NCBI GenBank assembly: GCA_959606905.1
Contig: CAUHML010000007.1
Coordinates: forward strand, 30,802 to 94,801
Direction of reading: 5' to 3'
Length of the DNA: 64,000 bases
Source: an uncultured Bacteroides sp.
Lineage (GTDB): Bacteria; Bacteroidota; Bacteroidia; Bacteroidales; Bacteroidaceae
Positions 9,813 to 18,483 of this stretch are shown one piece after another. The notes under the pieces were generated by a model, which was not told where the DNA came from, made no database searches, and was given only the letters and a program-made list of their open reading frames with translations. Numbering within the stretch: position 1 is the stretch's first letter; every line of letters begins with the position of its first letter. The position numbers and the translations under genes were made by a program.

Positions 9813-9820
9813 TACTTTTG
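9813..9820 (+). promoter_or_regulatory. Promoter -7 element for the TPR-protein operon
   Basis: TACTTTTG matches TAnnTTTG. The ATG is 77 bp downstream at 9897. Confidence 0.5.
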
Positions 9821-9896
9821 AACAATTGATAAATTGACTGTTGACCGAAAACGATACCGTTTTCTACCAAACCGTCACTCATAAACGCTAAGAACG

Positions 9897-11318
9897 ATGA
9901 AAAGAAAATATATTTTATTTCTAATTTGCAGTTTCTTCCTTGGGGGAGTTTCTGCGCAAACACTGGACCAGGCACGCACCTTATTCACTAAAGGTGACTA
10001 TGAGAAAGCCAAGCCTGTCTTTAAGAAATATGCTAAATCCCAACCGTCCAATGGTAATTATAATTACTGGTATGGCGTATGTTGCCTGAAAACAGGAGAA
10101 GCTGAAGAAGCTGTGAAACCTCTCGAAATGGCTGTAAAGAAACGGGTAGCCAGCGGACAGCTTTATCTGGGACAAGCTTACAATGACACGTACCGTTTTG
10201 AAGATGCAGTGAACTGCTTCGAAGAATATATCACCGACTTAAAGAAACGAAAACGCCCTACCGAAGAAGCTGAAAAGCTGTTAGAGAAAAGCAAAGCCGA
10301 TCTCCGTATGCTGAAAGGCGTAGAAGATGTCTCCATTATCGACAGTTTTGTGGTAGACAAGTCTACTTTCCTGAATGCTTATAAAATTAGCGAAGAATCA
10401 GGTAAGCTGTTTACTTTCAACGAGTTCTTCAAAACTGAAGGCGATAACCCGGGAACAGTCTACGAAACCGAAATCGGAAACAAAATCTATTATAGCGAAA
10501 AAGGCGAAAGAGGAAATCTGGATATTCTTTCAAAAAATAAGCTGTTAGATGAATGGAGTAACGGACGTCCGTTGCCCGGCAGTATCAATGATTCCGGAAA
10601 CGCCAACTATCCGTTTGTTATGGCAGACGGTGTTACTATTTATTACGCAAGCGACGGCGAAGGGCTGGGAGGATATGATATCTTTGTCACCCGTTACAAT
10701 ACGAACACCGATACGTATCTTGTACCGGAGAATGTAGGGATGCCGTTTAATTCTCCCTACAATGACTATATGTACGTGATCGACGAATATAATAATCTGG
10801 GTTGGTTTGCTTCCGACCGTTTCCAACCGGAAGGAAAGGTCTGCATCTATGTATTTATCCCCAACAATTCAAAGCAGACCTACAACTATGAAGCTATGGA
10901 CCAGCAGCAAATGATTCGGTTGGCACAGATTCATTCGTTGAAAGAAACATGGAAAGATAAAAAGGCAGTTGCCGAAGCACAACAGCGCTTGGAAGCCGCT
11001 ATGAGCCATAAGCCGCAGGAACGCCGGATTGCAGATTTCGAGTTTGTGATTGATGATAATACGACTTATTATCTTCTGAAAGATTTCAAATCGGCTAAGG
11101 CCAAACAACTTTTCCAACGTTACCAGCAAATGGAGAAAGACTATCGTCAGCAAGAAGAAAAACTCAATAGTATGCGGCTACGTTATGCAACCGGCAATAA
11201 ACAGGAAAAAACAATATTGACTCCGGCCATTCTTGATTTGGAAAAGAGAATATTGCAAATGTCCGGCGAACTGGATGCTCTTGAAATAAATGTACGAAAC
11301 GCGGAAAAAACAAAATAA
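9897..11318 (+). CDS. Exported TPR / PD40 beta-propeller protein
   Basis: The 473-residue protein has a signal peptide (YILFLICSFFLGGVSAQ). TPR-like helices follow (residues 20-115: LFTKGDYEKAKPVFKKYA, YGVCCLKTGEAEEAVKPLE), then a central region with PD40-type repeats (YYSEKGERGNLDIL, YYASDGEGLGGYDIFV, GWFASDR), and a C-terminal coiled coil (residues 400-470). TPR plus PD40 is the front half of many Bacteroidetes OmpA-like envelope proteins, but no OmpA domain is present here. It leads a cluster with nfeD and floA. Role probably in the cell envelope. Confidence 0.8.
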   Translation: MKRKYILFLICSFFLGGVSAQTLDQARTLFTKGDYEKAKPVFKKYAKSQPSNGNYNYWYGVCCLKTGEAEEAVKPLEMAVKKRVASGQLYLGQAYNDTYRFEDAVNCFEEYITDLKKRKRPTEEAEKLLEKSKADLRMLKGVEDVSIIDSFVVDKSTFLNAYKISEESGKLFTFNEFFKTEGDNPGTVYETEIGNKIYYSEKGERGNLDILSKNKLLDEWSNGRPLPGSINDSGNANYPFVMADGVTIYYASDGEGLGGYDIFVTRYNTNTDTYLVPENVGMPFNSPYNDYMYVIDEYNNLGWFASDRFQPEGKVCIYVFIPNNSKQTYNYEAMDQQQMIRLAQIHSLKETWKDKKAVAEAQQRLEAAMSHKPQERRIADFEFVIDDNTTYYLLKDFKSAKAKQLFQRYQQMEKDYRQQEEKLNSMRLRYATGNKQEKTILTPAILDLEKRILQMSGELDALEINVRNAEKTK

Positions 11319-11333
11319 TAATAACTCTGAACT

Positions 11334-11804
11334 ATGGATATACTTATTATCACCGTTCTCATTATCGCCGCAGTAATACTGTTTCTGGTAGAACTGTTTG
11401 TCATACCCGGTATTAGTCTGGCAGGAATCTCTGCACTGGTTTGCATCATTTATGCCAATTACTATGCATTTGCCAATCTAGGTATGGCAGCGGGATTCAT
11501 TACCTTGGGAATATCAGGAGTAGCCTGCATCGGGTCGCTCGTCTGGTTCATGCGGTCGAAAATGCTCGACAAACTGGCTCTGAAAAAAGATATTGATTCT
11601 AAGGTAGACCGTAGTGCAGAGGATAGCGTAAAGGTAGGCGATACCGGTATCAGTACCACCCGCCTGGCACAAATCGGTTATGCAGAAATCAACGGAAACA
11701 TCGTGGAGGTGAAGTCGATAGATGGCTTCCTCAACGAAAAGACGCCGATTATCGTAAGCCGTATCACCGACGGTACAATTATGGTTGAGAAACACAGAAA
11801 ATAA
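11334..11804 (+). CDS. NfeD-like membrane protein with OB-fold tail
   Basis: The 156-residue protein starts with two or three hydrophobic segments ([19 protein letters not shown] near 7-25, [33 protein letters not shown]). Its soluble C-terminal domain ([31 protein letters not shown], about residues 95-150) is the OB-fold typical of NfeD partners of flotillins. The flotillin-like gene floA follows directly, the standard pairing for membrane-microdomain proteins. Confidence 0.88.
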   Translation: MDILIITVLIIAAVILFLVELFVIPGISLAGISALVCIIYANYYAFANLGMAAGFITLGISGVACIGSLVWFMRSKMLDKLALKKDIDSKVDRSAEDSVKVGDTGISTTRLAQIGYAEINGNIVEVKSIDGFLNEKTPIIVSRITDGTIMVEKHRK

Positions 11805-11826
11805 TATTCACTTAATAAAAACATCA

Positions 11827-12828
11827 ATGGAATCATCTTTCTACTTGCCTATCTTTCTGATAGCCGGAGGTATTATCTTCCTGATAATATTTTTCCATTA
11901 CGTGCCGTTCTTCCTTTGGTTGTCGGCAAAAGTATCGGGAGTCAACATCTCACTGATACAACTATTTCTAATGCGTATACGTAACGTTCCGCCGTATATC
12001 ATCGTGCCGGGAATGATTGAAGCCCACAAAGCGGGATTGAAAAACATCACCCGCGATGAGTTGGAAGCCCACTATTTGGCCGGAGGACACGTTGAAAAGG
12101 TTGTTCATGCGCTGGTATCCGCATCGAAAGCGAATATCGAGCTACCTTTCCAAATGGCTACCGCTATCGACCTTGCAGGTCGTGACGTATTCGAAGCCGT
12201 GCAAATGTCTGTAAACCCGAAAGTTATCGACACACCTCCCGTTACGGCTGTTGCCAAAGACGGTATCCAGTTGATAGCCAAAGCACGTGTTACCGTACGT
12301 GCCAATATCCGTCAGTTGGTCGGTGGTGCAGGTGAAGATACGATTCTTGCCCGTGTAGGCGAAGGTATTGTTTCGTCTATCGGTTCTTCCGAAAATCATA
12401 AGTCAGTACTCGAAAATCCGGATTCTATCTCCAAACTCGTGCTTCGCAAGGGATTGGATGCAGGAACGGCTTTCGAAATCCTGTCTATCGATATTGCGGA
12501 TATTGACATAGGTAAGAACATCGGCGCCGCTTTGCAGATTGATCAGGCTAATGCGGACAAGAATATTGCGCAGGCAAAAGCAGAGGAACGCCGTGCAATG
12601 GCAGTCGCTTCCGAACAGGAAATGAAAGCCAAAGCGCAGGAAGCTCGTGCGAAAGTAATAGAAGCAGAAGCTGAAGTACCGAAAGCTATGGCTGAAGCCT
12701 TCCGTAGCGGTAATCTGGGTATCATGGATTATTACCGGATGAAAAATATCGAAGCAGATACTTCCATGCGTGAAAATATTGCCAAACCGGTAACAGGAAA
12801 CACCGGTAATCAGCCGTTGAGCAAATAA
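11827..12828 (+). CDS. floA: Flotillin-like protein FloA
   Basis: About 333 residues from the ATG at 11827. I prefer this start to the in-frame upstream extension, which overlaps the nfeD gene. An N-terminal membrane hairpin ([28 protein letters not shown]) is followed by a SPFH-like region and an Ala/Glu/Lys-rich coiled coil ([28 protein letters not shown]). Bacterial FloA scaffolds functional membrane microdomains. The NfeD-FloA order supports the call. Confidence 0.93.
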   Translation: MESSFYLPIFLIAGGIIFLIIFFHYVPFFLWLSAKVSGVNISLIQLFLMRIRNVPPYIIVPGMIEAHKAGLKNITRDELEAHYLAGGHVEKVVHALVSASKANIELPFQMATAIDLAGRDVFEAVQMSVNPKVIDTPPVTAVAKDGIQLIAKARVTVRANIRQLVGGAGEDTILARVGEGIVSSIGSSENHKSVLENPDSISKLVLRKGLDAGTAFEILSIDIADIDIGKNIGAALQIDQANADKNIAQAKAEERRAMAVASEQEMKAKAQEARAKVIEAEAEVPKAMAEAFRSGNLGIMDYYRMKNIEADTSMRENIAKPVTGNTGNQPLSK

Positions 12829-12837
12829 TTTATTATA

Positions 12838-12937
12838 AACGCCGGAACCCGGTTTCAATTCTGTTCCAAGATGTATGCTCTTTTTTCTGCGGAAAAAGAA
12901 AGATACCTCTTCCGAACTTAAATCCGGTTCCGGCGTT
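12838..12937 (+). other. Long inverted repeat between floA and the nucleoside phosphorylase gene
   Basis: Two 18-nt arms at 12838-12855 and 12920-12937 match at 16 of 18 positions in inverted orientation (core CGCCGGAACC / GGTTCCGGCG). They enclose 64 nt that hold a second small hairpin (TTTTTTC tgc GGAAAAAG). It could be a terminator/attenuator or a small RNA. Confidence 0.4.
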
Positions 12938-12985
12938 TGTATTTATAGATACAGTCTTATTGTAAAACTAAAACCTTTCAATAAC

Positions 12986-13864
12986 ATGAAAAAGTACTTT
13001 CCATCCTCTGAATTGATTATCAACGAAGACGGCTCGGTATTCCATCTTCACGTAAAACCTGAATGGTTGGCAGACAAAGTTATCCTGGTTGGTGATCCCG
13101 GACGTGTGGCACTCGTAGCTTCTCATTTCGAAAACAAAGAATGCGAAGTGGAAAGCCGCGAATTCAAGACAATCACGGGCACATATAAAGGTAAACGAAT
13201 TACTGTCGTTTCTACCGGAATCGGTTGCGATAATATCGATATCGTAATGAATGAACTGGATGCATTAGCCAATATCGACTTCGAGACACGAGAAGAAAAA
13301 GAACAGTTCCGGCAGTTAGAGTTAGTACGTATCGGTACGTGCGGCGGTTTACAGCCAAATACACCGGTGGGAACATTCGTATGTTCGCAGAAGTCTATTG
13401 GTTTCGACGGATTATTGAATTTCTATGCCGGACGCAATGCTGTATGCGACTTGGCTTTCGAACGTGCTTTCCTCAACCACATGGGGTGGTCGGGAAATAT
13501 GTGTGCTCCTGCGCCCTATGTTATTGATGCCAGCGAAGAATTAATTGACCGGGTTGCGAAGGATGATATGGTACGTGGCGTGACAATTGCCGCCGGAGGT
13601 TTCTTCGGTCCGCAGGGACGTGAGCTCCGTATTCCGTTGGCAGATCCGAAACAGAATGATAAGATTGAAGCGTTTGAATACAAAGGTTTCAAGATAACCA
13701 ATTTCGAAATGGAGAGTTCCGCTTTGGCAGGACTTAGCCGGTTAATGGGACACAAGGCCATGACTGTCTGCATGGTAATAGCCAACCGCCTTATCAAAGA
13801 GGCGAATACCGGATATAAAAATACGATTGATACGTTGATTCAAACGGTGCTCGACAGAATATAA
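12986..13864 (+). CDS. Nucleoside phosphorylase (uridine phosphorylase-like)
   Basis: About 292 residues from the ATG at 12986; the frame is open further upstream but that part lies in the inverted-repeat region and lacks family similarity. Motifs are VGDPGRVALVA (phosphate binding), STGIGCDNIDIVMNEL, RIGTCGGLQPNTPVGTFV and FEMESSALAGLSRLMGH with the ribose-binding Glu pair. It cleaves nucleosides with phosphate for salvage. Substrate (uridine or purine) cannot be fixed from the motifs seen. Confidence 0.88.
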   Translation: MKKYFPSSELIINEDGSVFHLHVKPEWLADKVILVGDPGRVALVASHFENKECEVESREFKTITGTYKGKRITVVSTGIGCDNIDIVMNELDALANIDFETREEKEQFRQLELVRIGTCGGLQPNTPVGTFVCSQKSIGFDGLLNFYAGRNAVCDLAFERAFLNHMGWSGNMCAPAPYVIDASEELIDRVAKDDMVRGVTIAAGGFFGPQGRELRIPLADPKQNDKIEAFEYKGFKITNFEMESSALAGLSRLMGHKAMTVCMVIANRLIKEANTGYKNTIDTLIQTVLDRI

Positions 13865-13891
13865 AAAACAACAAGATAATAACCACTTAAT

Positions 13892-13940
13892 AAGAAATGG
13901 CTTGAATTATACATTGTGATATATATTCAAGCCATTCTTC
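13892..13940. terminator. Hairpin terminator between convergent genes
   Basis: AATGGCTTGAATTATA pairs with TATATTCAAGCCATT around a short loop, followed by a T-rich stretch. It separates the nucleoside phosphorylase gene from the minus-strand oxidoreductase. Confidence 0.7.
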
Positions 13941-14000
13941 TTCACTTATTGATTCACTTATATAATTTCCGACTGTTTATCGATTCGCTCCTTTCTTTAA

Positions 14001-14660
14001 TCAATAACCAATCGTAAATCTCTCTTGATGATGTTGCGGATGTTCCAGTTCATCAATCATGGCGGCCGCATAATCCTCTACAGAAATATGACTGTTCCCC
14101 ACAATGTCCACAATCATGTCATCCTTTCCCAGACGATAACGTCCCGTACGTACTCCCGGTCGCATATCCGCTGCCGGAGAGAAAAACACCCAGTCCACTT
14201 CTTTCTCTTTCGTCAGGAACTTCAGATAAAACTCTCCCAAAGCTTTTACTCCGGGCAAAAGATTCTCGGGTACTTCACCGGAATCCATTAATCGCAAGCC
14301 GGGCGCAATAAACAATGAACCTGCACCGCCTACCATAAGAAAACGGTTGACTCCTGCTTTCTTCACTCCGTCAATAATAGTCAGATAGACTTTAATTGTC
14401 TCATCATATATATCGGGATTATTCCATCCCGGATTAAACGCACTGATAACGGCATCCGCCCCTTTACAAACTTCGTATACTTCTTCAAGAGAAGACACAT
14501 CCGCCTTCGTCACTTTCAGATTCTCATTTTCTATCTTTATCTTTTCAGGGTGCCGAACCACGGCTGTCACTTCAAAGCCACGGTTCAAAGTCTCATTCAA
14601 AAGAGCTGAGCCAACAAAACCACTCGCTCCGATGAGTACAACCTTCTTTACTTCCTTCAT
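14001..14660 (-). CDS. NAD(P)-binding SDR/NmrA-like oxidoreductase
   Basis: The 219-residue protein opens with a Rossmann fold motif GASGFVGSALLNETL (residues 12-26), then VTAVVRHPEKI, and GADAVISAFNPGW near residue 69. No YxxxK catalytic pair of classical SDRs is evident, so it is an atypical short-chain member of the NAD(P)H-binding (YwnB/NmrA-like) group. Substrate unknown. It is a single gene on the minus strand, downstream of a broken sensor kinase. Confidence 0.87.
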   Translation of the reverse strand: MKEVKKVVLIGASGFVGSALLNETLNRGFEVTAVVRHPEKIKIENENLKVTKADVSSLEEVYEVCKGADAVISAFNPGWNNPDIYDETIKVYLTIIDGVKKAGVNRFLMVGGAGSLFIAPGLRLMDSGEVPENLLPGVKALGEFYLKFLTKEKEVDWVFFSPAADMRPGVRTGRYRLGKDDMIVDIVGNSHISVEDYAAAMIDELEHPQHHQERFTIGY

Positions 14661-14740
14661 ATTCCAACAAAATTAGAGTGTTATTATTATCTTAATAACA
14701 CTACAATTTCCGGAATGTTGATTCCCTTTCAGAAAATTAA

Positions 14741-15741
14741 TCAACCAATATAGGATTCTATCGTTTCTCTCAGTTTTTCCACGGAATAAGGTTTCGATAT
14801 GACAGCGTTGCATCCTGCCTGAATAGCCTGCTGCTCTGTATAAAATGCATAAGCCATTACAGCGATAATGGGTACCGCAAAAGACATAGTACAAATCTTT
14901 TCCATAGCCTGAATGCCGTCCATTACAGGCATACGAATATCCATTAATATCAAGTCGGGCTTTTCACGGATAAAGAATCTCGTGACTCATATTTGCTAGA
15001 AAAACAGACTTTAGCTTATCGACGTCTTCTGCCACCGTTTCGTCTCAATCAATTCCCTCGAGCGACAAATCCGATCACTGATATCATGAATCAGGGCCAG
15101 CACTTTATTCCCTTCAAAAGGAGCGATACGTGCCTGGAAATAATATTGAAAGCCTTCTACTTCCAAAGGATATTCTATTTCTTTCAACTTTCCGTCCTTC
15201 AGATATTCATGGATATTGTGAATAAACAAATCATATACTTCCTTGGAATAGTTACGTTCACAGTATATGCCAGAAGTTTATCCGGATGTGTTTCATCATT
15301 TCCTTTATAAGAGAGAAAATGGTCTTCGAGCCAAATAACTTCCTTATGTTCTCCGATACAACGAACCCGTATCTGTGAAGTCTTTGATTCCGAGGTAAGC
15401 ATTGCTGCAAAAGACTTTTGGCAAGCATCCATATCATCAGGATGAGCAAACCGATAGAAGTCATTAATATCCTTAAAAACAATTCCGGTTTCTTTTAATC
15501 CAAGTGTACGAAAATAATCATCCGTAAAACTGCATTTTCCCGTAAGGATATCATATTTCCACAAAATTATTTGATGCGCAGCAAGTACAGAAAGTATCTT
15601 TTGCAAATTTTCTCTTACGATCTCACCATTTTCATTTAGTGAATATAAATTTGTACTGACTCCATAGTCATGGTTATTTGTTTTGCATATTTTGTTGTGT
15701 ACACTGCTGAACGCTGACAAATATGAACAAATAAAGTACAA
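14741..15741 (-). pseudogene. Relic of a PAS-containing hybrid sensor histidine kinase
   Basis: Reading the minus strand, two PAS-like segments (ILWKYDILTGKCSFTDDYF; FQARIAPFEGNKVLALIHDI) are split by a frameshift near 15215. A further shift near 15045 leads to KLKSVFLANMSHEI, the phosphoacceptor H-box. The sequence then jumps at about 14975-14983 to FFIREKPDLILMDIRMPVMDG, the middle of a receiver domain, which runs to its natural end. The HisKA remainder, the ATPase domain and the receiver N terminus are missing. The gene cannot make a working kinase. Confidence 0.85.
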
Positions 15742-15778
15742 CTTGTCCCTAATCTTCTGTTTTTTACATAGAAACCCT

Positions 15779-15786
15779 TATCTTTG
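15779..15786 (+). promoter_or_regulatory. Promoter -7 element for mnmE
   Basis: TATCTTTG matches TAnnTTTG and lies 21 bp before the ATG at 15808. It covers an in-frame TTG at 15784, ruling that out as a start. Confidence 0.6.
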
Positions 15787-15807
15787 CCCATTCAAAAAGA
15801 AAATATA

Positions 15808-17205
15808 ATGAACCAAGATACTATTTGTGCCATCGCTACTGCCCAGGGAGGAGCTATCGGAAACATCCGTGTTTCCGGTCCGGAAGCCATTTCTATCACT
15901 AGCCGTATCTTCAAACCTGCAAAAGCCGGCAAACTATTTAATGATCAAAAGCCATACACGCTGACTTTCGGACGTATCTATGACGGAGAAGAAATCATTG
16001 ATGAAGTACTCGTTAGTCTTTTCCGTGCTCCTCATTCTTACACGGGAGAAAATAGTACGGAAATTACGTGTCATGGTTCTTCTTATATCCTCCAGCAAGT
16101 AATGCAACTACTCATCAAGAACGGCTGCCGTATGGCTCAACCGGGAGAATACACACAACGTGCTTTCCTCAATGGGAAAATGGATTTAAGTCAGGCAGAA
16201 GCTGTTGCCGACCTGATTGCTTCTTCATCTGCCGCGACCCACCGTTTGGCAATGAGTCAAATGCGGGGAGGTTTTAGCAAAGAACTGACAGACTTGCGTA
16301 ACAAGTTGCTGAACTTCACGTCCATGATTGAACTGGAACTGGATTTCAGTGAGGAAGATGTGGAATTTGCCGACCGTTCGGCATTACGGAAGTTGGCCGA
16401 TGAAATTGAGCAAGTTATTTCCCGACTAGTCCATTCGTTTAGTGTAGGCAATGCTATCAAAAATGGTGTTCCTGTTGCCATTATCGGTGAGACAAATGCT
16501 GGAAAATCGACCCTGTTGAATGTACTATTGAATGAGGAGAGGGCAATTGTCAGTGATATTCACGGAACAACGCGCGATGTCATCGAAGATACGATTAATA
16601 TAGGAGGCGTCACCTTTCGATTCATCGATACTGCCGGAATCCGTGAAACAAATGATACAATTGAAAGTTTGGGCATTGAACGTACTTTCCAGAAACTGGA
16701 TCAGGCAGAGATTGTTCTTTGGATGATAGATTCTGTGAATGCTGCTTCTCAAATAGAACAATTATCTGAAAAAATTATTCCTCGTTGCGAAGGAAAACAT
16801 CTGATTGCAGTATTCAACAAAACTGATTTGATTGAAGAAAAGCAAAAGGAGGATTTACTAACTTTACTAAAAGACTCCTCAAAAGAATATACAGAGTCCA
16901 TTTTCATATCAGCCAAACAACGGGGGAACACGGAAGAACTTCAAAAAATGCTCATTAATGCAGCTCACTTACCCACAGTAACGCAAAACGACATTATTGT
17001 AACAAACGTAAGACATTATGAGGCATTAAGCAAAGCACTTGAAGCAATCCATAGAGTACAAGACGGACTTGATTCTCAAATCTCCGGAGACTTCCTTTCG
17101 CAAGATATACGGGAGTGCATTTTCTTCATTTCAGACATAGCCGGTGAGGTCACAAATGACATGGTACTTCAAAATATCTTTCAGCATTTTTGCATCGGCA
17201 AGTAA
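15808..17205 (+). CDS. mnmE: tRNA uridine-5-carboxymethylaminomethyl modification GTPase MnmE
   Basis: About 465 residues. It modifies the wobble uridine (U34) of certain tRNAs together with MnmG. The N-terminal folate-binding domain is complete (DTICAIATAQGGAIGNIRVSG). The G domain shows G1 GETNAGKS, G2 TTRD, G3 DTAG and G4 NKTD. The protein ends with the conserved FCIGK whose Cys is needed for function, so the gene is intact although accessory DNA begins right after it. The start at 15808 is chosen because the upstream TTG lies in the promoter. Confidence 0.96.
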   Translation: MNQDTICAIATAQGGAIGNIRVSGPEAISITSRIFKPAKAGKLFNDQKPYTLTFGRIYDGEEIIDEVLVSLFRAPHSYTGENSTEITCHGSSYILQQVMQLLIKNGCRMAQPGEYTQRAFLNGKMDLSQAEAVADLIASSSAATHRLAMSQMRGGFSKELTDLRNKLLNFTSMIELELDFSEEDVEFADRSALRKLADEIEQVISRLVHSFSVGNAIKNGVPVAIIGETNAGKSTLLNVLLNEERAIVSDIHGTTRDVIEDTINIGGVTFRFIDTAGIRETNDTIESLGIERTFQKLDQAEIVLWMIDSVNAASQIEQLSEKIIPRCEGKHLIAVFNKTDLIEEKQKEDLLTLLKDSSKEYTESIFISAKQRGNTEELQKMLINAAHLPTVTQNDIIVTNVRHYEALSKALEAIHRVQDGLDSQISGDFLSQDIRECIFFISDIAGEVTNDMVLQNIFQHFCIGK

Positions 17206-17300
17206 ATCATGATAAACGCTGATAAACGGTAACAATAAATAGCAATATACATCTGATTATCTGATACTTAAACAATGTCAACGCTAAGCGTTGACATTAC
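17180..17300. other. Probable left junction of an integrated element at the mnmE 3' end
   Basis: Chromosomal gene content stops at the mnmE stop codon, and an AT-rich accessory region with an integrase follows within 1.3 kb. The mnmE 3' end would be a natural attachment site, as it is for SGI1-type islands in enterobacteria. A 21-bp palindrome (17276-17296, arms TGTCAACGCT/AGCGTTGACA around one A) lies 70 bp past the stop. The matching right end is not in the window, so the exact core is unknown. Confidence 0.45.
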
Positions 17301-17395
17301 TATTTTCCACTATTTTTCATAATTTTGTACCTTATTTGTACCTCACACTCTTTTTTCCCCTCTTAAAAAAATAAGCGGGAATTAGGATAGGTTTT

Positions 17396-17433
17396 TGCAC
17401 ATTGGTGCACATTAGTGCACATTAATGCACATA
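17396..17433 (+). repeat. Four tandem 10-bp repeats (TGCACATTRG) before the HTH gene
   Basis: Units at 17396, 17406, 17416 and 17426 begin TGCACATTGG, TGCACATTAG, TGCACATTAA and TGCACATAAA. The 10-bp period is one helical turn, so a protein would meet the same face of DNA each time. They end 15 bp before the start codon of the multi-HTH gene, which suggests an autoregulatory operator or an accessory site for recombination. Confidence 0.65.
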
Positions 17434-17447
17434 AAAAATGGAGAATT

Positions 17448-18392
17448 ATGAGTAGTAATATTAATGTAGAAAGAATATGCGAATGCTGTGGCAAGAAGTT
17501 TATTGCCCATGCATTCAGGACTAGATTTTGCAGTAAGAAATGCACTAAACAAGTATATGTAGCAAAAATCAGAACTCAAAAAACAGAACAGGTAGTTAAA
17601 GAGGTTAAAGAGATAGAAACCAAAAATAATATACAATATATTAATGAAATACAGGTAATCCAAGCCAAAGAATATATCAATATAAATGAAACAGCTAAAC
17701 TGCTCAATATTTGTCGCAGAAGTGTATATAACATTCTTACTAAAGAGCAAATATCTGTTATACATATAGGCAGAAGAATTCTTATTGAAAGAAAGGACAT
17801 TGAAAACTATATTGCTTCAAGAAAAAGTATAATTGAGAAGAAAATTTCCCAATGCTTAAATCATACAGGAGCACAAGCCATCACTGAATTTTATTCTATA
17901 AATGAAATTACAGAGAAATATAAGATACAATACAATCGAATCTATGTAATTGTAACAAAATACAACATTCCTTTTGCGGAAATATCAGGTCATAAATATT
18001 ATAGCAAAAAACATATAGACAATTATTTTAAAAAGAGAGGTTACAAAGAGGCAGAAGAAATCACAGAGTGGTACACTTCAGATGATATAATGCGGATTTA
18101 TGATATGACACCTGGCGCAGTAGCAAATTTCATCTCCAGACATAAAATACCCAAAAAGAAAGAAGGAAGTAAAGTATATTATTCAAAAGAACATTTTGAC
18201 AAAATCAAACAAGGGAAATTTAATTTAGAAGACTTTATTAGCGTTCCCGATGCATGTAAACTGTTTCATACTAACAGAGAAGCAATCTACAGTAGAACTA
18301 GAGTATATGGAATAGAGAAGAAAAAGATAGGTAAAATTGTACTTTTACGCCTAAGTGCTCTAAAAGAACTATTTGGAAAGGTAATTGAATAA
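17448..18392 (+). CDS. Multi-HTH DNA-binding protein with N-terminal zinc finger (excisionase/regulator-like)
   Basis: About 314 residues from the ATG at 17448, preceded by GGAGAATT; an upstream in-frame GTG lies inside the tandem repeats and is unlikely. The N terminus has a four-Cys knuckle (CECCGKKF...FCSKKCTK). Several MerR/excisionase-like winged helices follow: ININETAKLLNICRRSVYNIL with IHIGRRILIERKDIE (about 75-120), then ITEWYTSDDIMRIYDMTPGAVANFI and FISVPDACKLFHTNREAIY. It sits between a repeat array and the integrase gene, so a role in excision or element control is inferred. Confidence 0.75.
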   Translation: MSSNINVERICECCGKKFIAHAFRTRFCSKKCTKQVYVAKIRTQKTEQVVKEVKEIETKNNIQYINEIQVIQAKEYININETAKLLNICRRSVYNILTKEQISVIHIGRRILIERKDIENYIASRKSIIEKKISQCLNHTGAQAITEFYSINEITEKYKIQYNRIYVIVTKYNIPFAEISGHKYYSKKHIDNYFKKRGYKEAEEITEWYTSDDIMRIYDMTPGAVANFISRHKIPKKKEGSKVYYSKEHFDKIKQGKFNLEDFISVPDACKLFHTNREAIYSRTRVYGIEKKKIGKIVLLRLSALKELFGKVIE

Positions 18393-18483
18393 TATAAAAT
18401 ATATTAATTCAATTTTCTGAACTTATCAACATCGAATCATAGGAAAATAGCAACAAATAAAAATAACTAATTAATTAATCAAT

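Noticed and set aside
15808..17205. mnmE truncated by the inserted element
   Set aside because: The reading frame reaches the conserved FCIGK end with normal length, so the gene is intact.
17396..17433. CRISPR-like array
   Set aside because: The four units are contiguous 10-bp repeats without spacers, and no cas gene is present. No CRISPR array was found anywhere in the window.
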